64,000 bases of DNA from Caenorhabditis remanei (lineage: Eukaryota; Nematoda; Chromadorea; Rhabditida; Rhabditidae): assembly GCF_010183535.1 (NCBI RefSeq), contig NC_071329.1, forward strand, positions 19,420,879 to 19,484,878. Reading direction: 5' to 3'. Shown here one piece after another: positions 1 to 9,774 of the stretch. How positions within the stretch are numbered: position 1 is the stretch's first letter; every line of letters starts with the position of its first letter. The translations under genes and the position numbers were made by a program. Below the pieces are notes generated by a model that did no database searches, was not told the DNA's origin, and saw only the letters and a list, made by a program, of their open reading frames with translations.

Positions 1-30
1 ATGTAATACACTAACGCGTTCTTACAATAA

Positions 31-1117
31 ATGAGTTTACAAATACATTTCCGCCTTTTATATGCGAACCTTTACTATATAAACATATTCCGGAAGAATA
101 AAAAAAGAGACGAGAAGGTTAGTCAGCAGCAATCTTTGTAGCATACCTAGTTATTACAGATCGAACAAAGAAAATTCTCAACAAACTTTACCTTTTGATT
201 TCCAGACACCTCTCTACCCACTCCTCAACTATATCTTTTACTTCTCATTGGTGTTCTACTTCTTTTTTGGATTGTCTGTAGTTTATATTATCGATGTTAT
301 CATTCTGTTTGCAGTACTACACGCAGTTCCCTATGTCGTTGGACTCTTAGTCTATTTTCTACTGCCTTTTTTGCTCTTTATTCATGAACAAATCAAAGTG
401 TTTCATATCTTGTTATTTCTTGTGGCTATTCAAAGATTCTTGATCTACTTTTTCCCGGAAACCGAACCTTATTGCAACAAAGCAAACAAACATTATAAGC
501 GACTTATGTTTATTATTAATTTTTCAGTTATTTTTCAACACATTTGTCAGTTTTGCTCAGGAGTCACTAATTTCAGTTTTCCGGTTGGTTTGTTATCCTC
601 AGATGCTATATTCTCAAAAGTTTTAATTCCAGAATATCCATCAAATTCTTGCACTTTTATTGTTCACAGCGGCAATACTACATATTCCAATATACCTAAG
701 TGTTAGAAAACTGGGACATCTTGCATCAGCTAGATTCAATAAACCACAAATGTTCATATTCTGGCAGACACTTGCTATGGGAGTGGGAAAAATGGTTGGT
801 TTAACATGTAAGTACTTTAAAAGTTGAGTTTTTATGTTCAGCTATGTCTGTTATATGCACTGATGGCTTTCATTTTAAATGGTGAAAAGCAATTTGAGAT
901 ATACATTTCGCTGTCTCTGATTGATATAATAATGATTCCTTTCATAATTCAAGTGACATATCTTGGATGTAACAGACGGAATTTGGATTCCCTGTTGAAT
1001 CCATTTAAGTCAATTCCTATTTGGATCAAATTGATTGTTTGCTGTAAATCAAGAACATCTCGAGTGACACCCTCTCAAGCATTTCCTACCATTTACCGAG
1101 AAGGACTTCAGAATTAA
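31..1117 (+). CDS. srz-type chemoreceptor, 5'-shortened copy (gene A)
   Basis: Putative seven-transmembrane chemosensory receptor in the plasma membrane of sensory neurons; the ligand is unknown. Exons by paralogue comparison are 31-117, 206-583, 633-794 and 842-1117, about 300 aa. Visible family motifs are RKNKKRDEK at the end of exon 1, KVFHILLFLVAIQRFLIYFFP in two pieces in exon 2, SVRKLGHLASAR in exon 3 and IIQVTYLGCNRRNL in the last exon. Two oddities: an in-frame stop lies just before ATG 31, leaving about 29 residues before the first splice instead of about 55, so the N-terminus and most of TM1 are missing. Exons 4 and 5 are also fused, whereas relatives carry a short intron there. It could be a pseudogene or a gene with a distal first exon outside the window. 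Confidence 0.6.
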
Positions 1118-1814
1118 TTTTTTAAATTTCGGTTCACTTCCTACAGTTTGGATTTTTTTAAAGGTAGTTTCAATAATGTTTCACTTCCTTTTTTTCTAGA
1201 AACATGGTTGAACTTTCCAACATCATTTTTTTCTTAAACTCTCTCTAATCTATTTTAAGCTGTTACTTCCTTGTTGCGTTTTCCAGAAACCTGTTGGAAA
1301 TTTCAAGGAAGTACCGAAATAACAACGCAGACAGGTGAAACGTGGTATTGGCTAAACCTCACTCTTTGTAATCTGATACATATTTCCCTTACTTCTAGTG
1401 TCATGAAATTCCTTCTCCTCGACATTCGATACGTCATTTCTCACTGAAAGGTTCACAGACTTACAATAAATAATAATAAAATGAAATGTAACAACAAGTA
1501 TTCTCCCGATGAGGTAACAATAAGGATCTGCAAAAAGCTGAACAGTGTGTGCTGAACAGACAAATGATTTGCCAATATCGCTGTATGCACTTAAAATCTC
1601 TCGATTCAAGCATCAACTACGTCCTCTCAAATGTCCTCGTATTGAAACACTCATCAGGCAGCAACTTTAAACTAAATGCTTTGTGGATCCGATCATTTTT
1701 ATTTATTTTATTCCTAACCAGCCTGGCTGCCGCGCCTTCGGCGCTTCATCCGGCTGGCATCTCCTAATTTACTTGTTCACCTTCTCAGAAATGTGTCCGC
1801 GTGGCCGAGTTGTC
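1118..1814. other. spacer downstream of gene A
   Basis: No gene is visible. Bases around 1258-1305 match, inverted, the flank of the related fragment at about 8998-9045, so the duplicated receptor block includes 3' flank. Around 1720-1768 there is a small GC-rich palindrome containing CGCCTTCGGCGC; a similar motif recurs near 9840. Short ORFs here look like chance. Confidence 0.5.
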
Positions 1815-2596
1815 TACACAGGTAAAGCGCGATGGATCCATTGTGGGTCCATATGCGTCCATATCGAATATGGATCCACATAGGATCCATAATGCATCCA
1901 CATTTAAAACGCGGATCGCGCGCGGATGGAATATGGATAGGGAGGATGTCGGTCGTCCTCGAATTTCCGTGGATCGCGCGTGCATAATAAAAGGTAGTTT
2001 GGTAAGTCTCAGTCGTTCCTAAAAGACAAAAACGGGACTTTTACTCTGTAGAAGTGTTCTTCTTTCCGGGTATTACTTGAACTCATTTTGTGTAAACTTG
2101 ATTTTAAAAACCTACAGACTATTTTGGCATTTGAAAAACAAAAATTGAATAGTATACTGAAATTACATAAAAGTCAAACCATAATTTGTTTTTGATGAAA
2201 AGTGAGTGGAAACGGAGAAAAGTTTGTAGACGAACAGAGTTGGACGAAAACGGAAAACGGAACTTGAAAAAAAAACAATAGATAGAACACAATACACACC
2301 TTAAGAAACTTATAGTAGCAAAAGAATAAGTCTCTAGTATGCGAAACAGCCACAATATGTGGTGGTATGAACCCAATCGAATCAAAGAAACCACGGATCG
2401 CGCGTGGGTGCTAAATGGATGCCGCCCGCGCGTGGATCCATATGGATCCATAATGGATCCATCTGACCTACCCACAGCATCCGCGCGCGATCCGCGTTTC
2501 ATCCATAATGGATCCATCGCGCTTTACCTGTGTAAGGCGGTGGTCTCTGCGCAAAGAGCGCGAGTTCGATTTTGGGTCCGGCCGCATTTCTTTCTC
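1797..2596 (+). repeat. tRNA-like (SINE-type) sequence split by the foldback element
   Basis: If the element at 1817-2532 and one TA copy are ignored, the flanks read as tRNA-like sequence. There is an A-box-like stretch (TGGCCGAGTTGTCTAAGG across the join) and a B-box-like GAGTTCGATTTT near 2559. The acceptor stem does not pair well, so this looks like a tRNA pseudogene or tRNA-derived SINE head rather than a working tRNA. This is inference from two short motifs. Confidence 0.35.
1817..2532. mobile_element. TA-flanked foldback element, GGATCCAT-rich arms
   Basis: A 716-bp non-coding inverted-repeat element. The left end reads CACAGGTAAAGCGCGATGG and the right end is its exact reverse complement. 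Both ends are flanked by TA (1815-1816 and 2533-2534), as expected for a TA target duplication. The subterminal arms carry repeated ATGGATCCAT-like palindromes and GCGCGCGGATC blocks; the centre is AT-rich. No transposase ORF is visible. It interrupts a tRNA-like sequence. Confidence 0.75.
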
Positions 2597-2641
2597 ATTT
2601 CTCAAAATTTGCGGACATTGGGACAGATGGACAGACTCCCC

Positions 2642-2955
2642 ATGCGTTTTATATATAAGAATGATTTTTTTTTCGGTTTTTCTATTGGTATAGCGACTTT
2701 TATTGCCGGTTTATTGTTTCTGCAGTTTTTGTTACTTCCGTTTTATATAAACGTACTTCGAAAGAATAGAAAAAGAGATGAGGAGGTTAGTAAGATGCAA
2801 CCTTTTAAAATTATCAACAAACTTCAAGTTTTGATTTCCAGACACCCCTCTATCCACACCTCAGCTATATATTTTACTTCTCATTAGTGTTCTGCTTCTG
2901 TTTTGGATTGTCTGTAGTTGCTCTTATCGTTCCTTACATTGTGTGTGCAATCAGA
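2642..2955 (+). pseudogene. srz-type receptor fragment, exons 1-2 only (gene B)
   Basis: Exon 1 (2642-2785) encodes TM1 and ends in VLRKNRKRDEE. Exon 2 starts at 2842 with TPLYPHLSYIF, close to gene A, and then breaks off near 2955. From there the sequence is the upstream flank of gene C rather than the rest of a receptor. Nothing matching exons 3-5 follows. It is read as a truncated duplicate whose 3' part was lost at a recombination junction. Confidence 0.7.
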
Positions 2956-2982
2956 CGATCGACATATATCAATGCACGCACT

Positions 2983-3136
2983 TTATACCGCATCAAAGCT
3001 CTCAATTCGATCATCTAAGTTTGCTAGAAACCACTTTCCACCAAATTACATCCTTTGAAAACTACAAATGTCAGGTTAAACACTCGCCTATTTTCAACCA
3101 CTTGCTTTAAATATTCATTTATGAAGAAAAAAAAAG
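2983..3136 (+). promoter_or_regulatory. conserved upstream block of genes C, D and H
   Basis: About 130-150 bp before the start codon of gene C recurs with little change before gene D (about 4903-5042) and gene H (about 9405-9534). Shared words include CTCAATTCGATCAT, GCAAGAAACCACTT-like and CTATTTTCAAC. The block probably holds the promoter and 5' UTR; conservation could simply reflect recent duplication. Confidence 0.45.
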
Positions 3137-4854
3137 ATGTCAATCAAGAGCACCCTTTTCACCAACGAAAGTGACTCATCGAAAAGTATTTGGCGGACTA
3201 CAACTCCTCATATCCCTATGGTGGTTATCTTTATGTGTCAGTTGTTCCTGTTCCCGTTTTATGCATTCATTTTTATGAAGAACAGAAAGAGAGAGAAGAA
3301 TGTAAGTGAGATTAAAGTTGCAAAAGCTCATAGTCTTAATAGTTTTCAGACACCCCTCTATCCTATTCTAAATGTATTATTCAAAATGTCTATTGTGTAC
3401 TATTCATCAACAACTGCTATGCTCCTAGCTAATCTATGGCATCACCTAGTTGGAAAAGATTATCTGGTATTTTCCCCTTACTCCTTGATGTTGATTGCAG
3501 TTGTTCTCTTCTCTTTGTATTTCTCAGTTTTGGAGTCTATCAAAGTATATCATACCATTTTATCCCTTCTGGCTGTTCAACGATTTCTGATATACTTTTA
3601 TCCAGACATTGAGAAAAAAGTAGCTGTCGGTCGAATAACTACAAATGCGATCACTTGTCTGTTATATCTAATATTCATTATGCATGAATTTTATGCTTTC
3701 ATTTACAAGAGCTCTGGATTTCCCGTAAGCATACTTGTCACGGGCCGGGCCGGGCCGGGCCGGGCCGGGCCCGCTAAAAAAATCTTCCGGCCCGGCCCGG
3801 CCCGGCCCGGGCTGGCCCGGCCCGGCCCGTTCGGCCCGTCAAAATATTGAAAAAAAAAATTTTCGTCGTTTTCCCATTGTTTTTTCGTTTACTACTTCAT
3901 GGCAAACATATTATTGATTAGAAATTATAAAATGACAACAAGTGAAAACGAAAATTGTCAGAATAAGTTATTTTGTCTCTATAAACTTTGAGCCTCTCAA
4001 AGTCTCTGTGATAATCAGCCGATGATCAGAATCAGGATCAAGAACTTGCTGGAGGCTTCTGAAAGTAGTCTTATCGAATCCCCCGACCTCGATTTAGTAT
4101 AAACCGAAGAAAAAATTTAATTTCCAAGACTTTCAATTCTATTTTTCAAAAATAATTTTTTGCTGCGGGCCCTGCGGGCCGGCCCGGGCCCTGAAATTTT
4201 CAGCGGGCCCGGCCCGGCCCGGCCCAGCCCGGCCCGGGCCGGGCTCAAACGGGCCGGCCCGTGATTTGACAAGTATGCCCGTAAGTAATGCTAATATGAA
4301 ATGTTTAGTTGAAGCAGCTGTAGTCAATTCCAATTTCAGCGTGTCCACGAGATACTTTCCATTGTTCTTATTCTCTCAGGTCTTTTATATATACCAATGT
4401 TCATAAGTGTAAGAAAACAGAGCAGTTTAATGTCAGCACAAATGAATAAACCTCATATGTTCATTATCTGGCAGACTATTGCTGTTTGTATCGGGAAAAT
4501 TGTGAGTTCGATATGTTTCGTTATGTTTTTTATGTTCAACAGTTTTACAGTTCTTTCTCGAACCAATTTACCTGCATTATGCTTGTAACCTACCAGAGCT
4601 TGACGTAAGTTTTAGAATTTTAGAATAATATTTTCATTGAACTTTTTCAGTATCAAAGTCTGCTCATTGACTTTGATTTCATGTTGATCCCACTAATTAT
4701 TCAAGTTGTATATTTGGGAAGTACCAAGCAAAATTTAGATTTGCTATGTTTAAATATCAGAAATTTATTCAGAATAAAGTCTAACCAAATTCAACCATAT
4801 TTTATAAGAGATGCGGTATCGTCAACTCAAGCAGCACCGGCACCGGCTAATTAA
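3137..4854 (+). CDS. srz-type chemoreceptor (gene C)
   Basis: Complete five-exon receptor of 319 aa: 3137-3301, 3350-3724, 4340-4501, 4551-4604 and 4651-4854, all joining in phase 0. Family motifs are FPFYAFIFMKNRKREKN (TM1 end), TPLYPILNVLFKMS, LLAVQRFLIYFYPDIEKK, ISVRKQSSLMSAQMNKP and LIIQVVYLGSTKQNLD near the C-terminus. Intron 2 contains a 548-bp hAT-like MITE inserted at the splice donor. The duplicated target site recreates CCC|GTAAG on both sides, so normal splicing remains possible. The closest relatives in the window are genes D, H and I. The expected role is a sensory GPCR. Confidence 0.85.
3730..4277. mobile_element. hAT-like GC-rich MITE, 548 bp, with 8-bp target duplication
   Basis: The ends are CATACTTGTCA and TGACAAGTATG, flanked by the 8-bp direct repeat CCCGTAAG (3722-3729 and 4278-4285). 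Inside each end are long runs of GGGCC/CCCGG repeats; the centre is AT-rich and non-coding. An 8-bp duplication and CA...TG termini fit the hAT superfamily (known property); assignment is by inference because no transposase is present. A second copy lies at 60402-60793. Confidence 0.8.
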
Positions 4855-5042
4855 ATTATTGACAATTGTTTTGATGAAATTAATGTTGAACTATTAATAC
4901 TAAAGCTCTCAATTCGATCATTTGATTTTGCAAGAAACCACTTAACACAAAATTACATACTTCAAAACTTACAAATGTCAGACCAAACACTCGCCTATTT
5001 TCAACCACTTGCTTCAATATTTCATTTCTGCATAAAAAAAAG

Positions 5043-6396
5043 ATGTCAATCAACGGCACCCTTTACCCAAATGGAACCGACTCAACGGATAGTATTTGGC
5101 AGACTAAAACTCCTTTTATTCTTACGGTTATTACTCTTTCATGTCAGTTGTTTCTGTTCCCGTTTTATGCATTCATTTTTATCAAGAATGGAAAGAAAGA
5201 GAAACATGTAAGTGAAATTGAGGTAGTGATGGCTTGAAAGGCTCTATTCCAGTTTAGATGCCTTTTAAAAACTCAAATGTCCCAAAACACAGTCAGGCGT
5301 CTCTCAAAACATTTAAACGTCTTTTGGGGTCCCAAAATTGTAGAATTGGACATTTTTGGGACCCCAAAGGATGTTTAAATGTTTTGAAGGGCATCTATCT
5401 GTGTTTTGGGACGTTCGAGTTTCCAGCAGACTTTGAAACTGGAACAGCGCCGCTTTAAGTGTTAACAATTTTCAGACACCCCTCTACCCTATTTCAAATG
5501 TTATATTTAAATTGTCTATTGTGTTTTATTCATCAGCAATTGTTATGATCCTGGCTAATCTGTAGCATAATCCAATTGGAAACATTTCTCCGGGACCTTT
5601 AACCTCGTTTCTGATTGTGGCTGTTCTCCTTTCTTTATACTTGACCGTTTGGGAGTCTATCAAAGTATATCACACTATTTTATCCCTTTTGGCTCTTCAA
5701 CGATTTCTGATATACTTCTATCCAGAAACTGAAAAGAAAGTAGCTGTCGCTCGAATAACTACGAATGTGATTACTTTTTTGTTATATTTAATGTTTTTTG
5801 TACAGGAAATTTATTATTTCTTTAACAAGAATTCTGGATTTCCGGTGAGTAATGTTTACCCGCTGTAGTCAATTCCGATTTCAGCATCTCCACGAGATAA
5901 TTTCGATTGTTCTTATTCTCTCTGCTCTTTTATACATACCAATGTTCATTAGTGTAAGAAAACAGAGCAGTTTGATGTCAGCACGAATGAATAAACCTCA
6001 CAAGTTCATTATCTGGCAGACTATTGCTGTCTGCATCGGAAAAATTGTGAGTTTGAAATGGTTTTACTTCCTTTTTATGTTCAACAGTTTTCAGTTCTTT
6101 CTCTTTCCAATTTACTTGCATTATGGTGGTAATCTTCCTGAGCACGATGTAAGTTTTAACATACCAATAATATTTTCATTGATATTTTTCAGTATCAAGT
6201 TCTCCTCACTGACATCGATTTAATGTTGATCCCACTAATTATTCAAGTTGTATATTTGGGAAGTACCAAGCAAAACTTGGATTCGTTAAATCTGAATATC
6301 AGAAATTTATTCAGAAGTAAGATTAACCAAGTGCAACCATATTTCATAAGAGATGCGGTATCGTCTACTCAAGCAGCACCGGCACCGGCTATTTAA
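5043..6396 (+). pseudogene. srz-type receptor with one nonsense codon (gene D)
   Basis: All five exons are present with good splice sites: 5043-5207, 5476-5844, 5885-6046, 6095-6148 and 6193-6396. Exon 2 contains an in-frame TAG at 5563-5565, where genes C and I have TGG (NLWH). Everything else is open, so this may be a very young pseudogene, a polymorphic null allele or a sequencing error. Intron 1 contains a 213-bp foldback element. The C-terminal exon is nearly identical to that of genes C, H and I. Confidence 0.8.
5240..5452. mobile_element. small foldback element in intron 1 of gene D
   Basis: An imperfect inverted repeat of about 213 bp. The arms share CCCAAAACACAG / CTGTGTTTTGGG, ACATTTAAAC / GTTTAAATGT and GGGGTCCCAAAA / TTTTGGGACCCC. 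It is absent from intron 1 of the paralogues, which is only about 48 bp, so it is an insertion. No coding capacity. Confidence 0.7.
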
Positions 6397-6449
6397 ATTA
6401 TTGATATTTGTTTTCAAAGAAATTAATTATGTTAAACTATCAAAACTAA

Positions 6450-6640
6450 AACGCTGAATTCGATTATTTGATTTTGCAATAAACCACTTAAACTTAAATA
6501 ACATGCTCAGAAATTACAAATGCCAGATTCGCAAACACCATTTTATCATGTTTTTCAGTTGCCAATTTTCTCTTTAAAGTTCAATTCTCAGCAAAATCTA
6601 TAAGAGGTTTCCAAACGATATCAAACGTGCTAGTGTATCT
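6450..6640 (+). promoter_or_regulatory. upstream block shared with gene I
   Basis: This stretch resembles the region before gene I (about 12308-12485). Shared words include TCACAAACACCATTT-like, GTTCAATKCTCAGCAAAATC and GATATCAAACGTGC. Here it precedes only a decayed first exon, so it is a relic promoter; in front of gene I it is probably functional. Confidence 0.4.
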
Positions 6641-6741
6641 TTTTAAAAATATTTTTAGCAAAGACTAGTCAATTGCTAGTTTGAGGAAACCTTTTATTTT
6701 GTGAGTCTCTCCTTTTTAATTTCCAATTCTGTTCAAATAAA

Positions 6742-6925
6742 TGAAGATGCCAACGACACCATTTTTCAAAATAAAACTACTTATCGAAATTAACTTCTCG
6801 AACTGAAACACCTCATATCATTATTATGGTTAACGTGTTATGTCAGTGGTTTATGTTCCCGTTTTACGCATTCATTTTTATTTTATAAAGAACAGAAAGA
6901 GAGAAAAAATGAGAAAAAGATGTAG
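6742..6925 (+). pseudogene. decayed srz first exon
   Basis: Resembles exon 1 of genes C and I at the nucleotide level (start region ATGAAGATGCCAACGACACC, TTCCCGTTTTACGCATTC and AGAACAGAAAGAGAGA), but with frameshifts and an internal TAA-containing insertion in the TM1 loop. No second exon follows. The next 400 bp (6930-7379) show no gene. Confidence 0.65.
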
Positions 6926-7379
6926 GTGAGATTGAAGTAGTGAAAGCTTATTTCAAAAAATTTCCTATTTTTCTGATCTGAGATAACCTAAGTTGTTCAG
7001 AAGGATTCAAATATTTACAGAAACTATACTAAACTTTATTTCATGACTATGTTTTTTTTTCAAATTTTCGAAAATCACGAAAATTCGAGAAATCACATAT
7101 TTTATGTTCCATTACCGGTGTATCGAAAATATAGTTTATAATTCTCTTGACTTGTTACCCATATCTTCAGGGCTGTCAAAAATTGGTAGTTCTAAAATAT
7201 GGAGTTTTACACTTCAGACATCTGTAAAACTTGTATTTTTAAGGAAAAACTTGTGAAACCTGACTTTTCACTCAGAATTTTAAGAAAATACAACAAAAAA
7301 TCAAAAAAAAAAATTTTGGAATGTTCAAAATAGTACAAGATAGACAGCTGCTGGGATCACAATTTTCTAGATTGATTAT

Positions 7380-8897
7380 TTAATTCTGTGGTGGTACTGG
7401 ACGAGTGGTTGACCTCAAATCATCATCCAGCTGTGGTGTCACTTGTGCCGTCCTCCTTGATCCACAACATAAAAGCCGACTCGGTGATTCCAACAACGCA
7501 TCTAAATTCCGTTTGTTGCATCCGAGATAAGTCACTTGAACAATGAATGGAATTATAATTAAATTCGTTACTGACAACAACTCGTAACGCTGAAAATTGA
7601 ATTGGTTTTACCTAAAAATTGAAAATTTCAAACCATTGAATTGGTTGGAAGATAAGCTGATGATCCAATTGCTATCTGAAAATTATATGTATATACCAGG
7701 GCTCTATATACATATAGAACACTTCGACGTCCTTTCGAACCCTAATTTTTTCCCGAAAATCAAAACGTTCTTTCAAATATTCCTCTGTAGTGGACCGATT
7801 TCTATGAAACCTTTCAGTGGATTATTCTTTTCAATATCTAATTTTGTTTGTTGAAATGTTCATCAAAAATTGTCAAAAATCCTATGTAAGCCCAGGTTTT
7901 ATCGATACGTAAAAACATGATAGAAAATTCGACTTTTTGTGAAAAAATCAAAGAAGATTTTCAAAAAAATTCAAATTTTCAAATTTTTGTATTGTGACCC
8001 GAGCCGAGCCGGGCCGGGCCGGTGAAAATTCTCAGATCGGCCCGGCGTGTTGCAAGTATGATTTTAACTAGAATAGAACCCATACCAGTTCCCCAGATGC
8101 CAAGATAATAGTTTGCCAGAATATAAATAATTTTGGTTTGTTAAGTTGAGCCGATACAAGATGACCCAATTTTCGAACGCTTATGTATATCGGTATTTGT
8201 AACAAGGCTGCAATTATCACTAGACTGATCAAGATTTGGTGCATGTTCTGAAAAAGTCATGCTGCATTACCCTCCGCAATAAAACAAGAAACCAACCGGA
8301 GATTCGAAAGCAGAGTCCAAAATGATATACTCTATGCTAAACGATCTTATCAAGTGATATATTTCTTGGCAAATGACAAAAAAGGTAATGGAATACATTG
8401 CCATTTTGTAAGTTCTCTTTTCCACATCAAATATTTTTTCAGTTTTTGGGAAAAAATAGAGCAGAAATCTTTGAAGTGACAGAATAAATAACAAAATGTG
8501 AAATACTTTGATTAGTTGATGGCTGAGCAACAGACCGATTATACCGAAACAACCAATAACGGTGATTATTAAATTCTCGGAAATAAGCGCATTTAAACCC
8601 AAACCGACTGGAAAAAGAAGAAATAATATATAAAATAAAAGTACTGTAACATAAGTATGATTAATAACTGGATATATCTTGGTCTGAAATTCAACTATCA
8701 ATTTAAAAAGACTAGAAAAGCTTCACGTTTTGATCTCGTTCCCGATTGACTCTGCTAACATAAATATAAAACGGAAGTGTTAGATATTGGAGTAAAAACA
8801 CAACCACTGATAAAACATAAGCTATCAAATGAAAGTTTTTGAGCCATTCAGTGAGAAATGACGAATCGAATATTGAGGGGAAATTGAAGATTTTCAT
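7380..8897 (-). CDS. srz-type chemoreceptor (gene F)
   Basis: Minus-strand receptor of about 323 aa, exons in transcript order 8897-8727, 8683-8297, 8247-8086, 7675-7634 and 7589-7380. It carries LPFYIYVSRVNRERDQN, KVFHILLFILSLQRFLLYFFP, SVRKLGHLVSAQLNKP and FIVQVTYLGCNKRNLDAL. Start chosen at the ATG at 8897, giving a 57-residue first exon like its relatives. Exon 4 is only 42 bp and is the least certain. Intron 3 (8085-7676) contains a GC-rich MITE remnant. The usual CIGK before the exon 3 end is replaced by ASGE, so activity is not assured. Confidence 0.72.
7985..8060. mobile_element. remnant of the hAT-like GC-rich MITE
   Basis: A short stretch of GCCGGGCC repeats ending in TTGCAAGTATG, a degraded version of the TGACAAGTATG terminus seen at 4277. 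It lies in intron 3 of gene F. The opposite end is not recognisable. Confidence 0.5.
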
Positions 8898-9053
8898 GGC
8901 ACTTGAAGTAAGGGATATGTGTATGAGGTTTGGTAACAAAAAGTAAGGTTTAGCCAGAAATACTTTTCACCTGTTTGCGTTGTTGTTGCCAACCATTTCC
9001 AGCAGGTTTCTTGAAAACGCAACAAGGAAGTAACAGCTTAAAATAGATAAAAA

Positions 9054-9372
9054 TCAATTCTGAAGACCTTCACGGTAAATGGTAGACACTACTTGAGCGG
9101 GTGCCACTTGAGATGTTTCTGATTTACAGCAAACAATCCATTTGATCCAAATAGGCATCGAGTTCAACAGGGAATCCAAATTACGTCTGTTACATCCGAG
9201 ATATGTCACTTGAATTATCAAAGGAATCATTATTATATCGCCAAAAGACAGCAAATAGTACATCTGAAAACTATCCATCAAATCTCAAACTGAAAGTGAC
9301 ACCCACCTGATCTTCTTGATAAATCCCAATTTGAGACAACAGTCCAAGTACATGTTCTGGAAATGTCTTTCC
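9054..9372 (-). pseudogene. srz-type receptor fragment, exons 4-5 (gene G)
   Basis: The last exon (9263-9054) encodes MYYLLSFGDIIMIP and LIIQVTYLGCNRRNLDSL and ends in REGLQN, nearly identical to the end of gene A. A partial exon 4 lies upstream (about 9372-9307). Beyond 9372 the sequence switches to the 5' flank of gene H, so exons 1-3 are missing. The intron between exons 4 and 5 is present here but absent from gene A. Confidence 0.7.
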
Positions 9373-9774
9373 ATGTATATCGATGCATGCACTTTATAGC
9401 GCATCAAAGCTGTCAATTCGATCATGTAATTTTGCTAGAAACCACTTACCCACAAATTTTCATACTCAATAAAACACTCGTCTATTTTCAACAATTTGCT
9501 TCAAAATTTTATTTCTAACGAATAAAAAAAGAGGATGCAAATCAACGACACCGTTTTCCCCAATGAAAGTGACTCATCGGAAAGAGTTTGGCGGGTAAAG
9601 ACTTCTTCGATCTTTCAGGTGGTTTTCTTTATATGTGAGTTGTTTCTGTTCCCGTTTTATGCGTATATTTCTATGAAAAACAGAAAGAGAGAGAAAGATG
9701 TAAGTGAGATGAAAGTTACAAAAGCTCATAGTCTTAATAACTGTCAGATAACCCTCTATCCTATTCTAAATATA

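Noticed and set aside
3735..4348. Collagen-like RAGPGRAGP reading frames
   Set aside because: Translation of the GGGCC repeats of the hAT-like MITE, not collagen.
7597..7854. 85-codon ORF between exons of gene F
   Set aside because: Antisense to gene F introns and exon 4, no family motif.
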